Assembly: GCA_031367505.1 (NCBI GenBank)
Contig: JANLPY010000380.1
Coordinates: 30,941-94,940, forward strand
From: JAKFWF01 sp031367505
GTDB lineage: Bacteria; Pseudomonadota; Alphaproteobacteria; Rhizobiales; Hyphomicrobiaceae
Direction of reading: 5' to 3'
Length of the DNA stretch: 64,000 nucleotides
The notes under the pieces are model-generated. The model saw only the letters and a list, made by a program, of their open reading frames with translations. It was not told the DNA's origin and made no database searches. Positions 46,327 through 56,800 of this stretch are shown piece by piece. The translations under genes were made by a program, and so were the position numbers. Numbering within the stretch: the first letter of the stretch is position 1; every line of letters begins with the position of its first letter.

Positions 46327-47208
46327 TCAGACCCGCGCGGCGACTTGTTTGCTGATCCGTCGCACATAGGTGGCGTAATCCGATTTGCCCAATTTCTGCA
46401 GCCATGGTTCCATTTGCGCTGGCGATGTGAAGCCGTATCGGAGCGCGATTTCCTCGGGACAGGAGATTTTCATGCCCTGGCGCTTTTCGAGCGTTGCAAC
46501 GAATTGGCAGGCTTCGAGGAGCGAGTCATAGGTGCCGGTATCGAGCCAGGCGAAGCCACGGCCCATGCGCTGTACGTTCAACCTGCCCGCTTCGAGATAG
46601 CAGCGATTGACGTCGGTGATTTCTAATTCGCCGCGCGCGGAAGGCTTGATGCTGGCGGCGTGCCGCAAGACATCGTTGTCGTAGAAATAGAGTCCAGTAA
46701 CCGCCCAGTCCGACTTCGGTGCCGTTGGCTTTTCCTCAAGGCTTGTGGCCCGCCCCTGCTCATCGAAGGCCACAACACCATAGCGTTCCGGATCGCGCAC
46801 TTCATATGCGAATACGGTCGCGCCTTTGGTCGTGCTTTTGGCATTGTTGAGCATCGCTGGCAGGTCGTGGCCGAAGAAAATATTGTCACCTAGGATCAGT
46901 GCGCAACGCTCGCCGCCGACAAAATCCGCGCCGATGATAAAAGCTTGTGCCAGCCCATCGGGGTTGGGTTGAATGGCAAACGTCAAATTGATACCGAACT
47001 GCGATCCATCACCCAGCAGGGACTTGAACTGGGCTTGATCGTGCGGCGTCGTGATGATCAGGATATCGCGGATGCCGGCCAGCATGAGCACGGACAACGG
47101 GTAATAGATCATCGGCTTGTCGTAGACCGGCAGCAATTGCTTCGAGAGCCCGAGCGTCAGCGGATAAAGCCTGGTGCCGCTTCCTCCTGCCAAGATTATG
47201 CCCTTCAT
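46327..47208 (-). CDS. rfbA: glucose-1-phosphate thymidylyltransferase
   Basis: First step of dTDP-L-rhamnose synthesis: glucose-1-phosphate + dTTP. 293 residues, KGIILAGGSGTRLYPLTLG with the nucleotide loop, KQLLPVYDKPMIYYPLS, LGDNIFFGHDL and EKPTAPKSDWAVTGLYFYD. It is the last gene of the minus-strand rfbCBDA group, 40 bases after rfbD. Confidence 0.97.
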   Translation of the reverse strand: MKGIILAGGSGTRLYPLTLGLSKQLLPVYDKPMIYYPLSVLMLAGIRDILIITTPHDQAQFKSLLGDGSQFGINLTFAIQPNPDGLAQAFIIGADFVGGERCALILGDNIFFGHDLPAMLNNAKSTTKGATVFAYEVRDPERYGVVAFDEQGRATSLEEKPTAPKSDWAVTGLYFYDNDVLRHAASIKPSARGELEITDVNRCYLEAGRLNVQRMGRGFAWLDTGTYDSLLEACQFVATLEKRQGMKISCPEEIALRYGFTSPAQMEPWLQKLGKSDYATYVRRISKQVAARV

Positions 47209-47248
47209 ATTTCGGTCCCCTCAGAAATTCTTTTGCTCAGCCGCCGGT

Positions 47249-48160
47249 TCATTGCCTGGTCGCTGCTTGCTCGATCATGCCTGCAAGACACCGGTGCATG
47301 GCTTCGTTCCACTCGGGAAGTTCGATGCCGTAGACGCGAGCTAATTTGGACGTGTCTAGTTTTGAGTAGGCGGGCCTTGATGCCTTGGTCGGGAATTCGG
47401 CGGTCGTGATTGCGTGTACAGGAACCGAAGGTCCGCCGAGTTTCATCGATTGCGCCATGATCGCACGCGCAAACCCGCACCAGCTCGTTTCGCCGCGTGA
47501 GGATAGGTGAAAGACGCCGAACTGGCGCGCGCCGGCGTCCTTGTCCGCAATTGTATCGGCGATCCGGGCTGAAGCATCGGCTATGTCGGCGGCAAACGTT
47601 GGACTACCGTGCTGATCATCGACGACGCGAAGCTCCGGGCGCTCCGCTGCCAGTCGCAACATCGTCTTGAGGAAGTTGGCGCCGTCCGCACTGCACACCC
47701 ACGCGGTGCGCAAGATCACGTGACGCGGATTGAGCAGGGCTACGGCTGCTTCGCCAGCGAGCTTTGACGCCCCATAGACGCCCTGCGGTCCGGTGGCGTC
47801 CGTTTCTATGTAGGGTGTCGCTTTTTTTCCATCGAAAACGTAATCCGTCGAAAAGTGAATGATTGCGGCGCCAGCGCGAGCCGCAGCACTGGAAATTGCT
47901 GCCGCGCCATCCCGATTGATCGCGAATGCGGCCGTCGGTTCGTCCTCGGCGCGATCGACGGCGGTGTAGGCTGCTGGGTTGATCACAACCGCCGGGCGCG
48001 CTACAACGATGGCATCGGCGAGTTCGGCGGTTCGCAGCAAGTCGTATTCGGGACGAGCCAAAATCGTGACGTCGAAACCGCGTGCCGGCAAAATCCGGGC
48101 GAGGCTCATCGCCACCTGGCCTTTGCCGCCGATCAGGACGACGCGTTTTGGATTGTTCAT
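47249..48160 (-). CDS. rfbD: dTDP-4-dehydrorhamnose reductase
   Basis: Final step to dTDP-L-rhamnose, NAD(P)H-dependent. 303 residues: VVLIGGKGQVAMSLARIL (cofactor loop), VVINPAAYTAVDRAEDEP (family signature), FSTDYVFDG and the YGASKLAGE catalytic Tyr/Lys. ATG 48160 overlaps the rfbB stop by four bases (ATGA), so translation is coupled; an open frame further upstream overlaps rfbB and is not used. Confidence 0.97.
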   Translation of the reverse strand: MNNPKRVVLIGGKGQVAMSLARILPARGFDVTILARPEYDLLRTAELADAIVVARPAVVINPAAYTAVDRAEDEPTAAFAINRDGAAAISSAAARAGAAIIHFSTDYVFDGKKATPYIETDATGPQGVYGASKLAGEAAVALLNPRHVILRTAWVCSADGANFLKTMLRLAAERPELRVVDDQHGSPTFAADIADASARIADTIADKDAGARQFGVFHLSSRGETSWCGFARAIMAQSMKLGGPSVPVHAITTAEFPTKASRPAYSKLDTSKLARVYGIELPEWNEAMHRCLAGMIEQAATRQ

Positions 48161-49224
48161 GGCGTCTTGTCCGTTTTCTCGACAAGGCCCAACCGCTCGC
48201 CGCTGTAAACGCCAGTACGTAGCGGTTGCCACCAAGCCGGATTGTCCAGGTACCAACGCACGGTTTTCTCGATCCCCGTATCGAATGTTTCCTGCGATCG
48301 CCAGCCGAGTTCGGTTTCGATCTTGGTGGGGTCGATGGCGTAGCGGCGGTCATGCCCGGGACGGTCGGCGACGTAGGTGATCAGTGAGCGGCGCGGTTTA
48401 TCCGACGGCCGTAGCCGGTCGAGGATATCGCAAATGCTCTCGACCACTGTGAGATTTTGCATCGGCGCGCGGCCACCGACATTGTATGTCTGGCCGGCGC
48501 GGCCTTTTTCGAGGACGAGAGATAATGCTTTCGCGTGATCGTCGACATACAGCCAATCGCGGGTTTGCAGGCCATCGCCGTAGACCGGCAGTGGCTTGTC
48601 TTCGAGCGCGTTGAGGATGACCAGCGGAATCAGTTTTTCGGGGAAATGATGAGGGCCATAGTTGTTCGAGCAGTTGGTGATCAGTGTCGGCAGGCCATAA
48701 GTCTCGTGCCAGGCGCTGACCAAATGATCGGACGCGGCCTTGCTCGCCGAATAGGGCGAGCGTGGATCATATGCTGTCGTCTCTAGGAAGTAGCCGTCCG
48801 GCCCGAGGCTGCCGTAGACCTCGTCGGTCGACACATGAAGAAACCGGAACGCGGATTTGCGGGGCACGGCGAGTGCGCCCCAATAAGCACGCGCGGCCTC
48901 GAGTAGCGTGTGGGTGCCGACGATGTTCGTCGTGATGAATTCGGCGGAGCCGGTGATCGAACGATCAACGTGGCTTTCAGCCGCCAAATGCATAATTGCG
49001 TCGGGCTGGCATTCGGCAAGCACGCGGTCCATTGCGGCCCGGTCGCAGATGTCGGCCTTGACGAAGCGATAGCTGGGATTGCCCTCGATCGACGACAACG
49101 ACGCGAGGTTTGCCGCATAGGTCAGTGCATCGACATTGACGACCTGCCAGCCTTTCACCGCCACCAAGTACCGGCAAAGTGCCGATCCAATGAAGCCGGC
49201 TCCACCTGTAACCACGACTTTCAT
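48157..49224 (-). CDS. rfbB: dTDP-glucose 4,6-dehydratase
   Basis: Second step of dTDP-rhamnose synthesis. 355 residues: VTGGAGFIGSALCRYL (NAD loop), HLAAESHVDRSI, HVSTDEVYGSLG (Thr-Asp-Glu catalytic residues), and YSASKAASDHLV with Tyr/Lys. NCSNNYGPHHFPEKLIPL is the family hallmark. It starts 18 bases after rfbC. Confidence 0.97.
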   Translation of the reverse strand: MKVVVTGGAGFIGSALCRYLVAVKGWQVVNVDALTYAANLASLSSIEGNPSYRFVKADICDRAAMDRVLAECQPDAIMHLAAESHVDRSITGSAEFITTNIVGTHTLLEAARAYWGALAVPRKSAFRFLHVSTDEVYGSLGPDGYFLETTAYDPRSPYSASKAASDHLVSAWHETYGLPTLITNCSNNYGPHHFPEKLIPLVILNALEDKPLPVYGDGLQTRDWLYVDDHAKALSLVLEKGRAGQTYNVGGRAPMQNLTVVESICDILDRLRPSDKPRRSLITYVADRPGHDRRYAIDPTKIETELGWRSQETFDTGIEKTVRWYLDNPAWWQPLRTGVYSGERLGLVEKTDKTP

Positions 49225-49242
49225 GTGTTATTCTCTAGCGTT

Positions 49243-49794
49243 TCAGAACAGGGGCGGAAGATCTCGAAAGCGTGGCAGCTTGGTATCCTTGTCGGATAGC
49301 ACGGCGGCATCTGCTTGTACCGGCCAAGTGATATCCAGATCAGGGTCGTTCCAGATGACGCCACCGTCGTTCGCTGGCGAATAGACATTCGATACCTTGT
49401 AGAGCACTTCGGTGTCCGCCTCGAGCGTGCAAAAGCCGTGTGCAAAGCCGATCGGGACGAGGATCTGCGTCCAGTTTTCGGCGGACAACTCGGCGCTGAC
49501 ATGGCGCCCATAAGTCGGCGAACCGCGCCGCAAATCGACGGCAACATCGAGAATGCGGCCCTTCGTTACGCGCACCAGCTTGTCCTGACCGAACGGTGCT
49601 GTTTGGAAATGCAGTCCGCGAATTGTGCCGGCCGCAGCCGAACGCGAGTGATTGTCCTGAACAAATTCGGTTGTTATGCCAACGGCGGCCATTGCCGAGC
49701 GGCTGTAGACTTCCGAAAAGAAGCCGCGCGCATCGCCGAAGCGCTTGGGCCGGATCAATTTTACATCCGGTATCGCCAGAGCCTCGATTTCCAT
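49243..49794 (-). CDS. rfbC: dTDP-4-dehydrorhamnose 3,5-epimerase
   Basis: Third step of the pathway, a small cupin. 183 residues: KRFGDARGFFSEVY, GTIRGLHFQTAPFGQDKLVR with the catalytic His, and GFAHGFCTLE. It leads the rfbCBDA operon. The divergent gap (49795-49989) separates it from the alcohol dehydrogenase. Confidence 0.97.
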   Translation of the reverse strand: MEIEALAIPDVKLIRPKRFGDARGFFSEVYSRSAMAAVGITTEFVQDNHSRSAAAGTIRGLHFQTAPFGQDKLVRVTKGRILDVAVDLRRGSPTYGRHVSAELSAENWTQILVPIGFAHGFCTLEADTEVLYKVSNVYSPANDGGVIWNDPDLDITWPVQADAAVLSDKDTKLPRFRDLPPLF

Positions 49795-49989
49795 TGGGTG
49801 CCCGTCTGTTATTTAGGAACGATGGCCCGTGATAGCGGTTCAGTAGTGCTCAGCACAAGTTGATTGCCGGTCTTTTCCGAAGCGAACTTTTGCTGTGGCA
49901 CACTGGCGACAACTGCGTGACCCAGCTCTGCGATCAAGCTATTGTGGATGCCTTCGATCAAGCGGCACCGTCAATCCAGCGAGACCTCA

Positions 49990-51147
49990 ATGAAACTTAC
50001 CGGCAACTGGAATTATCCGACCACTATCAAGTTTGGGGCAGGGCGCGTTGCTGAGCTTGCGGTTGCGGTGAAATCTGCCGGCATCAAACGTCCGTTGCTT
50101 GTCACTGACCCGGTGTTGGCGAAACTGCCAATCGTCGCCAATGCGGTGGCACAACTCGAAGCGGCCGGCCTGCCAACCAAAGTGTTTTCCGACATTAAGC
50201 CGAACCCGATTGCGGCCAACGTCGCCGCCGGTGTCGCGGTACTGAAAGCTGGCGGCCACGACGGCGTCGTCGCGTTCGGCGGCGGCTCGGGGTTGGACGC
50301 CGGCAAGGTCATCGCGTTCATGGCTGGGCAGACGCGGCCGATGTGGGATTTCGAGGATGTCGGCGACTGGTGGACCCGCGCCGATCCGAAATGCATTTTC
50401 CCGATCATCGCCGTGCCGACCACTGCCGGCACTGGTTCGGAAGTTGGCCGCGCGGGCGTTATCACCGATGAGGCGACGCACACCAAGAAGGTCATCTTTC
50501 ACCCGCTGATGATGCCGAAGGTGACGATCTGCGATCCTGAGCTGACCGTCGGCATGCCGCGTTTTATCACCGTCGGTACGGGAATGGATGCGCTCGCTCA
50601 TTGCCTCGAAGCATACTGCGGCCCATTCTATCATCCGATGGCTGATGGCATCGCCGTCGAGGGGTTGCGGCTGGTGAAGGAGAACCTGCCGCGCGTCGCC
50701 AAGGACCCGAACGATATCTAGGCGCGTGCCCACATGATGTCGGCGGCCGCCATGGGCGCGACCGCGTTCCAGAAAGCGCTGGGCGCGATCCATGCGTTGT
50801 CGCATCCAGTCGGATCGCTGTACGACACGCATCACGGCATGACGAATGCGGTGTTCATGCCCTACGTGCTCAACTTCAACCGTTCAGCGATTGAGGACAA
50901 AATCACGCGGGCCGGTGCCTATCTCGGATTAAAGCCGGGCTTCACGCCGTTCATGGATTGGATACTGGAGCTGCGCGAGGAGACGGGCGTTCCGCGCACC
51001 TTGAAGGCGTTCAATGTCGGTACCGAAAAATTCGATCTGATGAGTAAGATGTCGCCAAAAGACCCGACCGCCGGCGGCAATCCAATCCCGATCGATGAGG
51101 TTGCCTGTCACAAGCTATTCGAGGCAGCGTACGAGGGGCGATTGTGA
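49990..51147 (+). pseudogene. iron-containing alcohol dehydrogenase, interrupted by one in-frame TAG
   Basis: Starts MKLTGNWNYPTTIKFGAGRV at ATG 49990. The first part (243 codons) has the nucleotide region VAFGGGSGLDAGK, PTTAGTGSEVGRAGVI and the first metal ligands in GMDALAHCLEAY. TAG at 50719-50721 interrupts it. The same frame then resumes with ARAHMMSAAAMGATAFQKAL, and the last metal histidines in ALSHPVGSLYDTHHG lie after the stop, so a truncated product would lack a complete iron site. Relatives have Glu or Gln here, one base from TAG. The rest is intact to 51147, so the stop is recent or an error in the sequence. Confidence 0.88.
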
Positions 51148-51183
51148 TACGATACGCTCAGCCTGATTGATCTGGAGAGTAAG

Positions 51184-51414
51184 ATGGGTCCACGCATTGC
51201 GTTATCTGACATTTCGGCTTTGCCGATTGATGAACGTCTCGATTTGGTAGAAAAAATATGGGACACCATCATCATCGATCCAGACCGCGTGCCGGTCCCC
51301 ACTTGGCACATTGAAGCGTTGGATCGACGATTGACGGACCATGCAAACGCACCAATGGATGGTGCGCCGCTTGAAGAGGTTGAGCGGCGGTTTGTAAAAA
51401 GTCAGAAGAAATGA
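51184..51414 (+). CDS. antitoxin of a ParE/RelE-type module (addiction module component)
   Basis: 76 residues. SALPIDERLDLVEKIWDTI is the start typical of the TIGR02574-like addiction-module family, and the charged C-terminus (LEEVERRFVKSQKK) is where such proteins bind the toxin. GGAGAG precedes the ATG. It overlaps the toxin gene by four bases, so both are made together. The promoter is probably in the 36 bases after the dehydrogenase pseudogene. Confidence 0.82.
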   Translation: MGPRIALSDISALPIDERLDLVEKIWDTIIIDPDRVPVPTWHIEALDRRLTDHANAPMDGAPLEEVERRFVKSQKK

Positions 51415-51710
51415 CGCTTCGCCTCAAGCCGGAGGCTGAACAGGATCTGCAGGACGCGGTTGGGTGGTATGAGGCTCAACGGCCTGGTCTTGGTGCTGAA
51501 TTGTGGCGCGAAATTCGTGTCGCGCTTGGTCGGATTGACGAGAGGCCAAATCTCTATCGACGCGTGAATGGGGAAGTGCGCCGCGCACTCGTTCGGCGCT
51601 TCCCCTACGCCATCTACTATCTTAGCGACGGCACCGACGTTGCAGTCTATGCCGTCCTCCACCAGCGTCAGGAGCCGAGTTTTCTGAAAGATCGGCTCAA
51701 GAAGTCGTAA
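51411..51710 (+). CDS. ParE/RelE superfamily toxin
   Basis: 99 residues. RLKPEAEQDLQDAVGWYEAQRPGLGAEL and RRFPYAIYYLSDGTDVAVYAVLHQRQEP match the RelE/ParE fold, whose members cleave mRNA on the ribosome or inhibit gyrase; the sequence cannot tell which. The ATG overlaps the antitoxin stop (ATGA). It is convergent with gltD, with 2 bases between. Confidence 0.85.
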   Translation: MTLRLKPEAEQDLQDAVGWYEAQRPGLGAELWREIRVALGRIDERPNLYRRVNGEVRRALVRRFPYAIYYLSDGTDVAVYAVLHQRQEPSFLKDRLKKS

Positions 51711-51712
51711 AC

Positions 51713-53131
<1,419 letters not shown>

Positions 53132-53217
53132 GTCTCAGTGTCCGTAAGTTAAGTTCGAGTAGCAAAACTCAAGTCGAGGATTGCAAACAAATGTCATGTG
53201 TGGTCGGCACTTTTGCC

Positions 53218-53796
53218 TCATAACTTCAGCGCCTTCTCGCATCTCTCAATCCACGCCTGCACATTCGGTCGCGAGGCGAGATCAAATCCGCCTTCGTGGG
53301 CCGCGCGGGTGTAAGCGAGGAGTGCAATGTCGGCGATGGTGAAGGCGTCGCCGACCAAGAAGTGACGTCCGGCAAGTTCACCTTCCATTAAATCCAGCGC
53401 CTTCTCACCGCGTTCCACACGCCACGCTTCGCGCGCGTCTTTTGGCCGCTTGAGATACAACATATGAAAGCGGCAGACCGCGATGTAAGGTTCGTGGCTG
53501 TACTGTTCCCAGAATAACCACTCGTCGATCTTGGCTTGCGTGAATGCGTCGTCCGGCAGCAGCTTCGAGCCGCGTGCCAGATAGCGGATGATCGCGTTCG
53601 ACTGGGCGAGATGCCGCCCATCGTCGAGTTCGATCACAGGGATCTGACCCATCGGGTTCATCGCCAGAAATTCCGGCTTCTTTGTTTCGCCATCGAGCGC
53701 GGACACGGTGACCCACGTATACGGCAGACCGAGATGGCCGGCCGTATACTTGACCTTGAGGCAATTGCCCGATGTCAGATCGCCGTAGATGCGCAT
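53218..53796 (-). CDS. glutathione S-transferase family protein
   Basis: 192 residues. The thioredoxin-like N-terminal half has MRIYGDLTSGNCLKVKYTA with a Ser in the active-site position (SGNCLK), and MGQIPVIELDDGRHLAQSNAI with the cis-Pro and glutathione-binding residues. The helical C-terminal half has LVGDAFTIADIALLAYTRAA. It starts 7 bases after the gltB stop, with GGAGTGA inside the gltB end, and gltD follows after 86 bases. It is therefore placed inside the gltB-gltD unit. Whether it acts in detoxification or redox protection of glutamate synthase is unknown. Confidence 0.9.
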   Translation of the reverse strand: MRIYGDLTSGNCLKVKYTAGHLGLPYTWVTVSALDGETKKPEFLAMNPMGQIPVIELDDGRHLAQSNAIIRYLARGSKLLPDDAFTQAKIDEWLFWEQYSHEPYIAVCRFHMLYLKRPKDAREAWRVERGEKALDLMEGELAGRHFLVGDAFTIADIALLAYTRAAHEGGFDLASRPNVQAWIERCEKALKL

Positions 53797-53803
53797 CGAA
53801 CGA

Positions 53804-56800
53804 TCACTCCGCCGCCTTGACTTTGGTGCCGGCTTTCGCCGCCATGCCGATTTCCAGCACATTGAAACCGGTGGTGTCGGCGGCTTGGGCCGCCCCCATC
53901 GTCTTCAAGGCGTTAGCGTATTCGACCGGCATCACCTTGCGGAACTTCGGCAGCCAGCCGGTCCAATCGGCAAGGATCGCGTGCGCCTTCGCCGAGTTGG
54001 TGTAGCGCGCGTGGCGTTCGATCAGCTCACGTAGGCGGGCGACGTCGTTGGTATCCATGTTCGACAGGATATCGACGAGGCCGTGGCTGTCGAGATTTCC
54101 CTTGCCGCCGAGGCGGGCCGTCGCGCTCGTCTCTTCGTCGGTGACCGGCGCCAGATCGACCATCGCCATGTTGCAGCGCTGCTCGAAGTCGCCCTTCTCA
54201 TCGAGCACGTAGGCGATGCCGCCCGACATGCCGGCCGCGAAGTTGCGCCCGGTTTGTCCGAGCACGACGACGACGCCGCCGGTCATGTATTCGCAGCCGT
54301 GGTCGCCAGTGCCTTCAACGACGGCAACAGCGCCGGAGTTGCGCACGGCAAACCGCTCGCCGGCGACTCCACGGAAGTAGCACTCGCCGCTGATTGCGCC
54401 GTACAACACCGTATTGCCGACGATGATGCTCTCCTCCGGCTTGATGCCCGACTTCGGGTTTGGCCGCACGATGATCTTCGCGCCGGACAAGCCCTTGGCC
54501 ACGTAATCGTTGCCCTCGCCGATGAGATCGAGGGTGATCCCTTTGGTGCCCCACGCGCCGAAGCTCTGGCCTGCGATGCCGTTGAAGGTCATCACGATCG
54601 AGTCGTCGGGAAGTCCGGCGTGGCCGTACTTTTTGGCGAGTGCGCCAGACAGCATGGCGCCCGTCGCGCGGTCGCGATTGGTGATCGGGAATATCTTCTC
54701 GACCGTTTTCTTCTTACCATCGAGTACGGGCTTGGCAGCGGCGAGCAACTGGTTATCGAGCACCTTTTCAAGGCCGTGGTTCTGCCGCTCGACGTGGCGG
54801 ATCGCGACGCCCTTCGGCACTTCTGGCTTATGGAACAGACGCGAGAAATCGAGCCCGCGCGCCTTCCAGTGGCGGATGGCTTCATCCTTGTCGAGGATCT
54901 GCGATTGGCCGACTAACTGCTCGAACTTGGTGAAGCCGAGCGATGCCATGATCTCGCGAACCTCTTCTGCAATGAAGAAGAAGAAGTTGATCACGTGCTC
55001 GGGCTTACCCTTGAACTTCGCGCGCAGGACGGGGTCCTGAGTAGCGACTCCAACCGGGCAAGTGTTCAAGTGACACTTGCGCATCATGATGCAGCCGGCA
55101 GCGATCAGCGGCGCGGTCGCAAAACCAAATTCGTCGGCACCAAGCATCGCGCCAATCACGACGTCACGGCCAGTGCGCACGCCACCATCGACCTGCACGG
55201 CGATGCGTCCACGCAGACGGTTGCCGACCAGGGTCTGGTGCGTTTCGGCGAGGCCGATTTCCCATGGCGAGCCGGCGTGCTTGATCGAGGTCAGCGGCGA
55301 TGCGCCGGTGCCGCCTTCGAAGCCGGCGATCGTGACGTGATCGGCGCGCGCCTTGGCGACGCCTGCGGCAACCGTGCCGACACCGACTTCGGAAACGAGC
55401 TTCACCGACACGTCGGCTGCCGGGTTGACGTTCTTCAAGTCGAAGATCAGCTGGGCTAGATCCTCGATCGAGTAGATGTCGTGGTGCGGTGGCGGCGAAA
55501 TCAAACCGACTCCCGGTGTCGAGTGCCGCACCTTGGCGATAATCGCATCGACCTTGTGGCCTGGCAGCTGGCCGCCTTCGCCGGGCTTAGCGCCCTGTGC
55601 CATCTTGATCTGCATCACGTCGGAGTTCATCAGGTATTCCGTCGTCACGCCGAAGCGTCCGGACGCGACCTGCTTGATCGCCGAACGCATGTTGTCGCCG
55701 TTCGGTAGAGGCACGTAACGATCGGCTTCCTCGCCGCCTTCGCCGGTGTTCGACTTGCCGCCGATCCGGTTCATGGCGATCGCGAGCGTGGTGTGTGCTT
55801 CGCGGCTGATCGAGCCGTAGCTCATCGCGCCGGTCGAGAACCGCTTGACGATTTCGGTTGCCGGCTCGACCTGATCGAGTGGCACCGCCGCACGACGCAG
55901 CTCGTCGGCAGCCTTGATGCGGAACAGGCCGCGCAGCGTCATCAACTGCTCGTTCTGCTCGTTGATCTGCTTCGAGTAGTCACGGAATTTCTGTGGCACC
56001 TTGCCGGCCTTGGTGTCCTCTACCGAGGCGCCACGGACTGCATGTTGCAGATCGGCGACGACGGTTGGGCGCCACATATGAGCTTCGCCGCGGATGCGGT
56101 AAGCGTAGTCGCCACCGACATCGAGCGCGTCTTCAAGCACGGGAACATTGCCGAAGGCTTGGCGATGACGCTCGACCGTTTCGCGCGCGATCTGGCGCAG
56201 CCCGATGCCTTCGACCTGGGTGTGGGTGCCGGTGAAATACTTGCGAACGAAACTCGTCTTCAAGCCGATCGCGTCGAAGATCTGCGCGCCGCAATAGGAC
56301 TGATAGGTCGAGATTCCCATCTTGGCCATGATCTTCAGCAAGCCCTTGTCGACGGCCTTGATGTAGCGCTTGACGGCTTCCTTGTGGGTCAATTTCTCGC
56401 CCAATTCCGGCAACAACGCATCGAGACTGTCGAAGGCCAGATAGGGATTGATCGCCTCCGCACCGTAGCCGGCGAGCGTCGCGAACTGGTGCACTTCATG
56501 TGCTTCGCCCGTTTCGACGACAAGCCCGACCGACGTGCGAAGCCCTTGCCTGATCAAGTGATGATGGACGGCGCTGGTTGCCAGCAACGATGGGATCGCG
56601 ACGCGGTCCGGACCGACATTGCGATCGCTCAGGATGACGATGTTGTAGTCGCCCGATCGCACAGCTTCCTCGGCCTCGGCGCAGACGACGTCGAGGGCCG
56701 CGCCCATGCCGACGGCTTGCCGGTCAACATCATAAGTGATGTCGATAGTGATCGAGGTGAAGTGGTTGTCCTTGACGGCGCCGATCTGGCGAATGCGTTC

